Assembly (NCBI RefSeq): GCF_035917415.1
Contig: NZ_CP109073.1
Coordinates: forward strand, 1,364,001-1,428,000
Direction of reading: 5' to 3'
DNA: 64,000 nt
Source: Streptomyces sp. NBC_01803
GTDB lineage: Bacteria; Actinomycetota; Actinomycetes; Streptomycetales; Streptomycetaceae
Part shown: positions 46,004 through 53,183 of the stretch, piece by piece
Layout of the letters: every line of letters begins with the position of its first letter
How positions within the stretch are numbered: the first letter of the stretch is position 1
The notes under the pieces: generated by a model
Databases searched by the model: none
What the model saw: only the letters and a program-made list of their open reading frames with translations
What the model was told of the DNA's origin: nothing
Translations under genes and position numbers: made by a program

Positions 46004-47146
46004 ATGAACACCGCTCGTTCGCGTGCCATAAGACCCACCCGCCGCCTGATCACGGCCGCGGCAGCCCTCCCCCTGCTGATCGGCACACTGGCCGCCTGCG
46101 GCTACGGCTCCGACTCCGACGACGGCGCCGAGGCGCCGTCGGGCGACGCGACCCAGAGCGGTGAGAGCCTCTCCACCGACGAGGTATCGATCGGCTACTT
46201 CGCCAACCTCACGCACGCGACCGCGGTCGTCGGCCTCCAGGAGAACGGCGGCCTGATCCGGCAGGAGCTGGGCGGCACGGACGTGACCACCCAGATCTTC
46301 AACGCCGGCCCCGCCGCGATCGAGGCACTCAACGCGGGCTCGGTCGACGTCACGTTCATCGGCCCGAACCCGGCGATCAACGGCTTCGCCCAGTCCGGCG
46401 GCGAGAGCCTGCGCATCGTCTCGGGCGCGGCCTCCGGCGGCGCGTCCCTGGTGGTCGACCCGGACGAGATCCAGAGCATCGAGGACCTCGAGGGCAAGAA
46501 CATCGCGACGCCGCAGCTCGGCAACACCCAGGACGTGGCCCTGCTGAGCTTCCTGGCCGAGAACGGCTACGAGGTGGACGCGGAGGCCGGCACCGGCGAC
46601 GTCTCCGTGCTGCGCATCCCGAACGCGGACATCCCCGCCGCGTTCGACGGCGGCGACATCGACGGCGCCTGGGTCCCCGAGCCCACCGCGTCGAAGCTGA
46701 TCGCCGGCGGCGCCGAGACGCTGCTGGACGAGGGCGAGCTGTGGGACGACGGACGGTACGTGACGACCCACGTCATCGCCTCGCAGGAGTTCCTGGCCGA
46801 GCACGAGGACGTCGTCGAGGCGATCGTGCGCGGCGTGGTCCGCACCAACCTCTGGATCAACGAGAACCCGGAGGACGCCAAGACCGCGTTCAACGCGGAG
46901 CTGGCCGGGCTCCCCGGCGGCAGTGAGCTCCCGGCGGAGATCCTGGACCCGGCGTTCGACCACGTCGAGTTCACCAACGACCCGCTGGCCACCACCCTGG
47001 CCACCGGCGCGGAGAACGCGATCAGCGCCGGGCTGCTGGAGGACACGGATCTGACGGGCATCTACGACCTGTCGATCCTCAACCGGGTGCTGGCCGAAGA
47101 GGGCCTGCCGGAGATCACCGACGACGCCGGCCTCGGCGTCGAGTAG
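46004..47146 (+). CDS. ssuA: Aliphatic-sulfonate/taurine-type ABC transporter substrate-binding lipoprotein
   Basis: This 380-aa lipoprotein has a signal peptide ending in the lipobox LAAC (Cys32), then an SsuA/TauA/NrtA-type periplasmic-binding fold: VSIGYFANLTHATAVVGLQE, FIGPNPAINGFAQSGGESLR, ASLVVDPDEIQSIEDLEGKN and GAWVPEPTASKLI. ATG 46004 follows GAGAGGAAC. With the following ATPase and permease it forms a complete importer. Position in the sulfur cluster suggests organosulfonates; sulfate or a related anion is the alternative. The symbol is by family and context. Confidence 0.85.
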   Translation: MNTARSRAIRPTRRLITAAAALPLLIGTLAACGYGSDSDDGAEAPSGDATQSGESLSTDEVSIGYFANLTHATAVVGLQENGGLIRQELGGTDVTTQIFNAGPAAIEALNAGSVDVTFIGPNPAINGFAQSGGESLRIVSGAASGGASLVVDPDEIQSIEDLEGKNIATPQLGNTQDVALLSFLAENGYEVDAEAGTGDVSVLRIPNADIPAAFDGGDIDGAWVPEPTASKLIAGGAETLLDEGELWDDGRYVTTHVIASQEFLAEHEDVVEAIVRGVVRTNLWINENPEDAKTAFNAELAGLPGGSELPAEILDPAFDHVEFTNDPLATTLATGAENAISAGLLEDTDLTGIYDLSILNRVLAEEGLPEITDDAGLGVE

Positions 47147-47183
47147 CACGCCGGACGACCCCCACCCCCAGGAGGTGACACCG

Positions 47184-47981
47184 ATGGCCATCGCCCTCGA
47201 CAAGCTGGAACGCGAAGGCACCACCGACACCGCCGCGTACGCGGTCCGATTCGACCACGTGTCGAAATCCTTCGGCCGTCCCGGCAAGCAGCAGCTCGTG
47301 CTGGACGACATCAGCCTCGACGTCGCGCCTGGGGAGTTCGTCACCCTGATCGGCGCGTCGGGCTGCGGCAAGTCCACCTTGCTCAACCTGACGGCCGGAC
47401 TCGACGCGGCGTCCGCCGGGACCATCTCGGTTCCCGGCGGGCGCCCCGCCCTGATGTTCCAGGAGCACGCGCTCTTCCCATGGCTGACCGCGGGCAAGAA
47501 CATCGAGCTGGCCCTGCGCCTGCGCGGGGTCCCCAAGAACGAACGCCGCCCCGAGGCCGAGCGGCTGCTCGCTCTCGTCCGGCTCCAGGGCGCCTACGAC
47601 AAGCGCGTCCACGAGCTGTCCGGCGGCATGCGGCAGCGCGTGGCGCTCGCCCGGGCGCTCGCCCAGGCCAGCCGGCTGCTGCTGATGGACGAGCCGTTCG
47701 CAGCGCTCGACGCCATCACCCGTGACGTGCTGCACGAGGAGCTGACGCGGATCTGGACCGAGACCGGCGTCTCCGTCCTGTTCGTCACGCACAACGTGCG
47801 CGAGGCCGTGCGGCTCGCGCAGCGCGTCATCCTGCTGTCCTCCCGGCCCGGCCGGATCGCGCACGAGTGGCGCGTCGGCATCGACCAGCCGCGCCGCATC
47901 GAGGACGCCGCCGTCTCCGCGCTCTCCGTGGAGATCACCGAACGCCTCCGGGAGGAGATCCGCCGCCATGGCCAGCAGTGA
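47184..47981 (+). CDS. ssuB: ABC transporter ATP-binding protein (sulfonate/taurine type)
   Basis: This 265-aa ATPase has Walker A GASGCGKSTLLNL, Q-loop MFQEHALFPWLT, signature HELSGGMRQRVALARAL, Walker B LLLMDEPFAALDA and H-loop LFVTHNVREAVRLA. The short EHALFPWL motif is typical of the nitrate/sulfonate/taurine importer class. ATG 47184 is preceded by AGGAGG at 47170-47175; a GTG at 47175 is less likely. Its 3' end overlaps the permease by 14 bp. Confidence 0.92.
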   Translation: MAIALDKLEREGTTDTAAYAVRFDHVSKSFGRPGKQQLVLDDISLDVAPGEFVTLIGASGCGKSTLLNLTAGLDAASAGTISVPGGRPALMFQEHALFPWLTAGKNIELALRLRGVPKNERRPEAERLLALVRLQGAYDKRVHELSGGMRQRVALARALAQASRLLLMDEPFAALDAITRDVLHEELTRIWTETGVSVLFVTHNVREAVRLAQRVILLSSRPGRIAHEWRVGIDQPRRIEDAAVSALSVEITERLREEIRRHGQQ

Positions 47982-48942
47982 GACGACCACGGGGACCTCC
48001 GCCTCGTCCGGTAGCGACGGTACCGGCGGTAGCGGCGGTAGCGGCGGTAGCGGCGGTAGCGGCGGTAGCGCCGACAAGCAGCCCGATATCGCGGGCCTGG
48101 AGGCCGGGCTCGACGCGCTCGAATCCGGCGGCGGCGACGAACGGCCGCACCTCGGCCGCGTCCTGCTGACCAAGGTCCTGCCGCCGCTCGCGGCGGTGGC
48201 ACTGGTCCTGCTGGTCTGGCAGATCGTGTACTGGGCCGATGTCCAGAAGGACTACCTGCTGCCCAGCCCGGGCGATGTCTGGGCCGAGTACGAGGAGATG
48301 TGGCGCGGGGGCACCCTGTTCGAGTTCATCTGGACCAGCATCTCGCGCGGCATCCTCGGCTTCCTGATCGCGGTCGCCATCGGCACCCCGCTCGGGCTGC
48401 TGGTGGCCCGGGCGAAGCTGGTGCGGGCGGCGATCGGGCCCATCCTGACCGGTCTCCAGTCGCTGCCGTCGATCGCGTGGGTCCCGGCGGCCATCATCTG
48501 GTTCGGCCTGAACAACAGCGCGATCTACGCCGTGGTGCTGCTCGGCGCGGTGCCGTCCATCGCCAACGGCATCGTGGCGGGCGTCGACCAGATCCCGCCG
48601 CTGTATCTGCGGGCCGGGCGGATGCTCGGCGCCCGGGGGCTGGCCAGTGTGCGGCACGTGCTGCTGCCGGCCGCGCTGCCGGGGTATCTGGCGGGACTGA
48701 AGCAGGGCTGGGCGTTCTCCTGGCGGTCGCTGATGGCCGCCGAGCTGATCGTCCAGTCGCCGAGTCTGGGCACCGGACTCGGGCAGCTGATGGAGACCTA
48801 CCGGACGCTGCAGAACATGGCCGGTGTGCTCGGCACGATCATCCTGATCCTGATCGTCGGCGTCGCCATCGACCTGCTGTTCTTCTCCCCCCTGGAGCGG
48901 CGCGTGTTGCGCAGCCGCGGCCTGCTGTCCCGCGTTTCGTGA
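47968..48942 (+). CDS. ssuC: ABC transporter permease (sulfonate/taurine type) with Gly-Ser linker
   Basis: This 324-aa permease has about 60 cytoplasmic residues, then six transmembrane helices (VLPPLAAVALVLLVWQIVYW, IWTSISRGILGFLIAVAIGT, and others) and the EAA-like loop ARGLASVRHVLLPAALPGYL. The N-terminal stretch contains a GGSGGSGGS run encoded by tandem GGTAGCGGC 9-mers (about 48017-48073), likely flexible and prone to length change. It completes the importer with ssuA and ssuB. Confidence 0.9.
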   Translation: MASSETTTGTSASSGSDGTGGSGGSGGSGGSGGSADKQPDIAGLEAGLDALESGGGDERPHLGRVLLTKVLPPLAAVALVLLVWQIVYWADVQKDYLLPSPGDVWAEYEEMWRGGTLFEFIWTSISRGILGFLIAVAIGTPLGLLVARAKLVRAAIGPILTGLQSLPSIAWVPAAIIWFGLNNSAIYAVVLLGAVPSIANGIVAGVDQIPPLYLRAGRMLGARGLASVRHVLLPAALPGYLAGLKQGWAFSWRSLMAAELIVQSPSLGTGLGQLMETYRTLQNMAGVLGTIILILIVGVAIDLLFFSPLERRVLRSRGLLSRVS

Positions 48943-48952
48943 CCAGAGACTC

Positions 48953-49732
48953 ATGACCCAGGCACCACCGGGTTCACCGCCCGTCCTGCTCGTCGTCGCC
49001 CACGGCAGCCGCGATCCGCGGCACGCGGCGACCGTGTCCGCGCTCACCGCGCGGGTGCGGTCGCTCGCGCCGGGCCTGCGGGTGGCGACGGGCTTTCTCG
49101 ACTTCACCCTGCCCCGCGTCGAGCGGGTCCTCGCGGGGCTGCACGCGCGCGGCGAACGGGACGTGGTGGCCGTGCCGCTGCTGCTGAGCCGCGCGTTCCA
49201 CGCCAGGACGGACATCCCGGCCGTGCTGGCGGAGAGCGCGGCGCGGCTGCCGGGCCTGATCGTCCGCCAGGCCGGTGTGCTCGGGCCGTCGCCGGTGCTG
49301 ACCGCCGCGCTCGAACGGCGGCTGGCCGGCGCTGGAGTCCGCGGGGCCGACCGGCCGGAGACCGGCGTCGTGCTGGCCTCGGCGGGCTCCAGCGATCCGC
49401 GGGCGCTCGCCTCGATCACCGACCTCGCGCGGGCGTGGCGGCGGGCGGCGGGCTGGTGTGCCGTACGGCCCGCGTTCGCCTCGGCGGCCTCGCCCAGCAC
49501 GGCGGACGCCGTCCGCGCGCTGCGCGCGGACGGCGTCCGGCAAGTGGTGGTGGCTTCCTATGTGATCGCGCCCGGTCGGCTGCCGGACCGCATCCTGGCC
49601 GACGCCCTCCGGGCGCGGGCCGATGTCGTCGCGCCGGTCCTGGGTGCCGCCCCCGAGCTGGCCGGGCTCCTCCTCCGCCGCTACGCGGAGGCGGCCCGGG
49701 GACGGCACCGTCCGGCCCTGCTGACCGGCTGA
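48953..49732 (+). CDS. Sirohydrochlorin chelatase (CbiX/SirB-like)
   Basis: This 259-aa protein is a two-half chelatase: VLLVVAHGSRDPRHAATVSA carries the catalytic His, PLLLSRAFHARTDIPAVLAE the second, and the C-terminal half repeats the fold (VVLASAGSSDPRALASITDL, VRQVVVASYVIAPGRLPDRI). It would insert iron into sirohydrochlorin to make the siroheme that sulfite reductase in this cluster needs. Start ATG 48953 is 10 bp after the permease stop. Confidence 0.9.
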   Translation: MTQAPPGSPPVLLVVAHGSRDPRHAATVSALTARVRSLAPGLRVATGFLDFTLPRVERVLAGLHARGERDVVAVPLLLSRAFHARTDIPAVLAESAARLPGLIVRQAGVLGPSPVLTAALERRLAGAGVRGADRPETGVVLASAGSSDPRALASITDLARAWRRAAGWCAVRPAFASAASPSTADAVRALRADGVRQVVVASYVIAPGRLPDRILADALRARADVVAPVLGAAPELAGLLLRRYAEAARGRHRPALLTG

Positions 49733-49748
49733 CTCCCGGGGCGGGAGA

Positions 49749-50279
49749 TCAGCCGGCCTGGGGCACGTACTTGTACCCGACCCGCCGCACGGTCACGATC
49801 CGCTCGCGGTAGGGCGCCCCGAGCTTGCGGCGCAGCCGCGCGATGTGGACATCCACCGTGCGCTGGTCGCCCACCGGACCGTACCCCCAGATGGTGGCGA
49901 CCAACTGCTCCCGGCTGTAGACCCGGTGCGGATGCCGCACCAGGTGCGCCAGCAGCTCGAACTCCAGGTAGGTCAGGCTGAGCGGCGTGCCGTCCACGAT
50001 GGCGGACCGCTTGTCGGTGTCCACGATGATGCCGGGCTCCGCCACCGGTGACACGGGCGGCACGGCCGGCACGGACGGCACGGGCACCGGCGCGGAGCGC
50101 GCCGCCGCCAGCAGTTCGGAGAGCCGGTCCGGCTGGGTGCCGGCCGGTGCCAGCACCAGGTAGCCGACGAGCGGCACCGGGCTGTCCGTACCCCCCGCCG
50201 TCTCCGTGGTGTCCGGGACGAGCGTGACGGTCACGTCGGAGAGATCGCTCAGGTCGGGCAGAGCGGTGAGGTGCCGCAT
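49749..50279 (-). CDS. Orphan OmpR/PhoB-type winged-helix DNA-binding protein
   Basis: This 176-aa protein has no receiver Asp pocket. The N-terminal part is short and Pro/Val-rich (PVPVPSVPAVPPVSPVAEPG), followed by a complete trans_reg_C domain (LSLTYLEFELLAHLVRHPHR, YSREQLVATIWGYGPVGDQR, TVDVHIARLRRKLGAPYRER, VRRVGYKYVP). It ends the cluster and lies directly downstream of tauD on the same strand (25-bp gap), so it may be co-transcribed with it. The target is unknown; the sulfur genes around it are the obvious candidates. Confidence 0.85.
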   Translation of the reverse strand: MRHLTALPDLSDLSDVTVTLVPDTTETAGGTDSPVPLVGYLVLAPAGTQPDRLSELLAAARSAPVPVPSVPAVPPVSPVAEPGIIVDTDKRSAIVDGTPLSLTYLEFELLAHLVRHPHRVYSREQLVATIWGYGPVGDQRTVDVHIARLRRKLGAPYRERIVTVRRVGYKYVPQAG

Positions 50280-50304
50280 GATCGGCTCCCTTCCTAGGGT
50301 TGGG

Positions 50305-51204
50305 TCAGGCCGCCACGGCGGGGGTGTAATGCTCGGCTTCGTCGCCCTCGATGACCCGGCTGTGTTCGCCGTCGACGCCGATGGGCGCGTCTCCCGCGAT
50401 GGTCACCCGGTGCAGCCGACGCGGCAGGTCGCCGTAGTCGTCGGGGGCGTAGTGCTGGGTGACGCGGTTGTCGAAGAGGACCAGGTCGCCGGGCGCCCAG
50501 CTCCACCGCACCACGTTCTCCGGACGGGTCACGTACGCCTGGAGGATGCGCAGGAGGTCGCGGGACTCGTCGGCGCCGAGGCCGATCAGCCGCTGTGCGA
50601 ACCCCCCGATGAACAGGCCGCGTTCGCCCGTCTCCGGGTGCACACGCACCACGGGGTGGGCAGTGCGGTACTTCCTGGAGACGAACTGCCTGCGGTGCTC
50701 GGCCGCCCGGGCGTTCTTCGGCTCCGCGTAGTCGTAGTCGTTGGTGTGCACCGCCCACAGCCGGTCGGCCAGCGCGCGCAGTGGCGCGGGCAGATCCTGG
50801 TAGGCGGCGCCCGCGTTGGCGATCAGGGTGTTGCCGCCGTACGGCGGGACGACGAGGCTGCGCAGCGTGGTCGCCTTCGGCGGGGTGCGGACGAAGGTGA
50901 CGTCGGTGTGCCAGTGGTTGGAGCGGACGCCCTCCCCGCCGTCGACGGGCAGGATGTTGGGCCTGCCGTCGGCCGACGGGACGGTGGGGTGGGCGGCGGT
51001 CAACTGACCGAAGAGCGAGGCGAATCGGAGCTGGGCGTCGTCGTCGAGAGTCTGTCCCCGGAAGAAGAGCGCCTTGTGTTCGAGCAGCGCCGCGTTGATC
51101 TCGAAGACGACGGCGGAATCAAGATCACGGGCGATGTCGACGCCGATGATCTCCGCGCCGATACGGCCGCCTATCCTGCGGATGTCGAAGCCGGTGATGG
51201 TCAT
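50305..51204 (-). CDS. TauD/TfdA-family Fe(II)/2-oxoglutarate dioxygenase
   Basis: This 299-aa enzyme releases sulfite from taurine or alkyl sulfonates/sulfates. The iron ligands are His99 and Asp101 in SNHWHTDVTF and the distal His265 in PRRLHRVTIAG. VFEINAALLEHKALFFRGQT and NAGAAYQDLPAPLRALADRL are family-typical. ATG 51204 has AAAGG before it; the longer frame beyond 51204 is in the leader RNA. It follows leader peptide 51419-51502 on the same strand and probably feeds sulfite to the sulfite reductase. Taurine versus another sulfonate cannot be fixed from sequence. Confidence 0.88.
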   Translation of the reverse strand: MTITGFDIRRIGGRIGAEIIGVDIARDLDSAVVFEINAALLEHKALFFRGQTLDDDAQLRFASLFGQLTAAHPTVPSADGRPNILPVDGGEGVRSNHWHTDVTFVRTPPKATTLRSLVVPPYGGNTLIANAGAAYQDLPAPLRALADRLWAVHTNDYDYAEPKNARAAEHRRQFVSRKYRTAHPVVRVHPETGERGLFIGGFAQRLIGLGADESRDLLRILQAYVTRPENVVRWSWAPGDLVLFDNRVTQHYAPDDYGDLPRRLHRVTIAGDAPIGVDGEHSRVIEGDEAEHYTPAVAA

Positions 51205-51221
51205 GCGAGGGTGCCTTTCGC

Positions 51222-51252
51222 AAAAAAAGCTGATGTTCTGTGCGTTGGCCGT
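51222..51252 (-). promoter_or_regulatory. Homopolymeric T-tract in the tauD leader, possible attenuator
   Basis: On the minus strand CCGTT-N4-AACGG is followed about 25 nt later by TTTTTTT (51228-51222), directly before the tauD ribosome binding site. Seven consecutive Ts are exceptional in this DNA. The 214-nt leader between the peptide stop (51419) and tauD has room for alternative folds. The terminator stem itself is not convincingly positioned. Confidence 0.4.
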
Positions 51253-51418
51253 TCTGCAACGGAGGCAGCCGAATTCACCCACGCGGCACGGGCCTCGGGG
51301 CACGGCACACCATGCCTCGCGGCAAAACCCGCGGGGCCGGGAATCGGTGCGATGCTCCGGGCGAAGCTCCGGAAAAGAGCCGCTGGAAGGATAGGGAGAA
51401 CGTCGGCTGGGCGCGGTA

Positions 51419-51502
51419 CTAGCGACCGGTGGCACAGATGGCGCTGGCCTGCCGTCGGAGATCGACGTGCAGCCGCGCTACAAGAAAGGCAGCCTGACTC
51501 AC
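51419..51502 (-). CDS. Leader peptide upstream of the TauD-type gene (27 aa, Cys at position 23)
   Basis: The minus-strand ORF starts at GTG 51502 (MSQAAFLV) and continues ARLHVDLRRQASAIC, then ATGR and a TAG stop (51421-51419). It shares [SA]RxxVDxxRxxSA[IL]C with the two other leaders. Its start lies 8 nt after a predicted -10, so it is the first thing translated on the tauD message. The single Cys codon and position point to sensing of cysteine availability. A palindrome spanning the start codon (51498-51512) may add protein control. Confidence 0.82.
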   Translation of the reverse strand: MSQAAFLVARLHVDLRRQASAICATGR

Positions 51503-51512
51503 GATACGTGAG
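51498..51512. promoter_or_regulatory. Perfect palindrome over the leader start
   Basis: CTCACGATACGTGAG has perfect 6-bp arms and a 3-bp centre. It covers the predicted transcription start and the GTG of the tauD leader and touches the -10. It is a candidate operator. Confidence 0.55.
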
Positions 51513-51599
51513 CATGCCAGCGAAACCCCCAGCTCGTCAAGGCATTTCGGGACAGCGGGCGGAGTGAATTTGACCTCGGCCGGGCGGCGCTGTCACTGT
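51511..51599. promoter_or_regulatory. Divergent promoters for the tauD and cysteine-dioxygenase units
   Basis: Minus strand: TTGACG (51540-51535), 18 bp, CATGCT (51516-51511), then 8 nt to the leader GTG. Plus strand: TTGACC (51570-51575), 18 bp, CACTGT (51594-51599), then 6 nt to the leader ATG. The two -35 boxes are 29 bp apart, so one regulator could govern both directions. Confidence 0.65.
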
Positions 51600-51605
51600 T
51601 GCGCC

Positions 51606-51692
51606 ATGCCGACCAGCAAGCGCTTCTTTTCCCGATGGCACGTGGACCTCGTCCGCGTCGCCAGCGCGCTGTGTCGCCACGGTCGTCCCTGA
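51606..51692 (+). CDS. Leader peptide upstream of cysteine dioxygenase (28 aa, Cys at position 23)
   Basis: This ORF starts MPTSKRFF, continues SRWHVDLVRVASALC and ends RHGRP with TGA 51690-51692. It aligns with the leaders at 39908 and 51502 as [SA]RxxVDxxRxxSA[IL]C. It begins 6 nt after CACTGT, so it is probably leaderless. Near the end CACGG can pair with CCGTG just after the stop, overlapping the last codons. It precedes a gene that destroys cysteine, unlike the other two, so if it acts by attenuation the logic may be reversed or may respond to a different signal. Confidence 0.82.
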   Translation: MPTSKRFFSRWHVDLVRVASALCRHGRP

Positions 51693-51774
51693 CGGCCGTG
51701 CCCGGTGTTCGACGCGGGCGCGGTGTTCTCTTCCGCGTTCTCTCTTCCGCGTCTCACACCGTTTCCGAGGATTC

Positions 51775-52281
51775 ATGTCCGCGCTTTCGCCCGCCCTTTC
51801 CATCGTCGCGACGCCCGCGTCCACCGGCACGCCCGCGCGACTGGCCGCGACCGCACGCCGTTTCGCCGCCCATCCCCGCACCTGGCGACCGTTCGTACGC
51901 TTCACCCGGCCGGACCGCTGGTACCGGCGGCTTGAGCTCACCGCCGACTACGAGGTGTGGCTGCTGACCTGGCTGCCGGGCCAGGGCACCGAGATCCACG
52001 ACCACGGCGGCTCGTCCGGGGCGTTCACTGTCGTGGACGGGACGCTGGCCGAGCGCGCGTTCCCGGCCCCGGGACGGCGGGGGGCCGTCCCCGCGCGGCC
52101 GTTGGACATCGGCGGTCTGCGCTCCTTCGGCCCCCGGTACATCCACGAGGTGCGCAACGAGGGCACCCTGCCGGCCGTCAGCATCCACGTCTACGGTCCG
52201 GCCCTCAGCAGCCAGTCGTTCTACCGCCGGGACGCCGACGGAGTGCTGACGCTGGACCGCACCGAGCCCGTCGCCCACTGA
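51775..52281 (+). CDS. Cysteine dioxygenase
   Basis: This 168-aa cupin oxidises cysteine to cysteine sulfinate. The iron ligands His75, His77 (TEIHDHGGSSGAF) and His124 (RYIHEVRNEG) are present. The WYRRLELTADYEVWLLTWLP and SIHVYGPAL strands fit the bacterial family. ATG 51775 follows CCGAGG. The 5' leader contains the upstream peptide ORF and a repeated TCTCTTCCGCG block. The rhodanese starts 17 bp after its stop. Confidence 0.9.
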   Translation: MSALSPALSIVATPASTGTPARLAATARRFAAHPRTWRPFVRFTRPDRWYRRLELTADYEVWLLTWLPGQGTEIHDHGGSSGAFTVVDGTLAERAFPAPGRRGAVPARPLDIGGLRSFGPRYIHEVRNEGTLPAVSIHVYGPALSSQSFYRRDADGVLTLDRTEPVAH

Positions 52282-52298
52282 CAGGGGAGGACCTGATC

Positions 52299-52685
52299 AT
52301 GACCATCGACACCCATCTGACCGTCGTCCGCGAGACGTTGGAGCGGCTGGACCCGTCCCGGGCACACGCCGCCGCCCAGGACGGAGCCGTACTCGTGGAC
52401 ACCCGCCCCGCGTTCCAGCGCGACGCTTCCGGCACCATCCCTGGCGCGCTGATCATCGAGCGCAACCACCTGGAGTGGCGCTGCGACCCGGCCAGCGGCG
52501 CCTCGGTCCCCGAGGCGACCGACGCCGACGTGCGGTGGATCGTCTTCTGCGACGAGGGGTACGCCTCCTCGCTGGCCGCCGCCTCGCTGCGGTCCATCGG
52601 CCTGCGCAACGCGACCGATCTGGCCGGCGGTTTCCAGGCGTGGCGCCGGGCCGGCCTGCCGGTGACCCCGCCGTCCGCCGGCTGA
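52299..52685 (+). CDS. Rhodanese-domain sulfurtransferase
   Basis: This 128-aa single-domain rhodanese has the active-site Cys84 in IVFCDEGYASSLAA, the LVDTRPAFQRDASGTIPGAL lead-in and the NATDLAGGFQAWRRAGLPV ending. It likely transfers sulfane sulfur and, paired with cysteine dioxygenase, helps handle excess cysteine sulfur. ATG 52299 has GGGGAGG upstream. Confidence 0.92.
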   Translation: MTIDTHLTVVRETLERLDPSRAHAAAQDGAVLVDTRPAFQRDASGTIPGALIIERNHLEWRCDPASGASVPEATDADVRWIVFCDEGYASSLAAASLRSIGLRNATDLAGGFQAWRRAGLPVTPPSAG

Positions 52686-52710
52686 CCGCCGGGGTCCTAC
52701 GCTGCTCCCC

Positions 52711-53148
52711 ATGGGAGCGGAAAGCCTGCCGTTCTTCGTCTACGGCACCCTGCGCCCCGGCCAGGTCAACCACGACTGGGCGCTGCGCGGCCGGACGGCG
52801 GCCGAGGAGCCGGCGTGGCTGCCGGGCGCGGTGCTGTACGCCGGGCCCGGCTATCCGTACGCGGTCCCCGCGCCCGGCGGCGGCGCCGACACGGTGGTCA
52901 GCGGCGAGCTGATCCACCTGCTGCCGGGCCACTTCGACGCGGTCCTGGCCGTGCTGGACCGGCTGGAGGACTACGCGCCCGGCGCGCCGGACAACGTCTA
53001 CGAGCGCGTGGCCGCCGGCGTGCTGCGGGCTGACGGCGATCCGGTCCGCGCCTCGCTGTACCTGGCCGCCGCCCCGCTCGCCGCCCGGCTGCGCGCCTCG
53101 GGCACGGTGATCCCGGGCGGCGACTGGCTGGCCCCGCGCGGCACGTGA
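52711..53148 (+). CDS. Gamma-glutamylcyclotransferase-fold protein
   Basis: This 145-aa protein opens with the family motif FFVYGTLRPGQVNHDWAL and has a central VLAVLDRLEDYAPG loop and VYERVAAGVLRADGDPVRAS strands. Members release 5-oxoproline from gamma-glutamyl peptides or act on gamma-glutamylamines. Here, near cysteine genes, a thiol-peptide role is possible but not shown. ATG 52711 is 7 nt after TACGCT (52698-52703), consistent with a near-leaderless mRNA. Confidence 0.85.
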   Translation: MGAESLPFFVYGTLRPGQVNHDWALRGRTAAEEPAWLPGAVLYAGPGYPYAVPAPGGGADTVVSGELIHLLPGHFDAVLAVLDRLEDYAPGAPDNVYERVAAGVLRADGDPVRASLYLAAAPLAARLRASGTVIPGGDWLAPRGT

Positions 53149-53183
53149 GCGGGCCGCCCCCGCGCGCCGGGCCGCTGTCCGGC

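Noticed and set aside
48017..48073. GGTAGCGGC repeat considered as a CRISPR-like or regulatory repeat.
   Set aside because: It is a 9-bp tandem repeat in frame inside the permease gene, encoding a Gly-Gly-Ser linker, without spacers.
51201..51515. A 104-aa Cys-rich minus-strand ORF overlapping the tauD leader.
   Set aside because: It runs through the leader peptide in another frame, has no family match, and the conserved leader motif is in a different frame.
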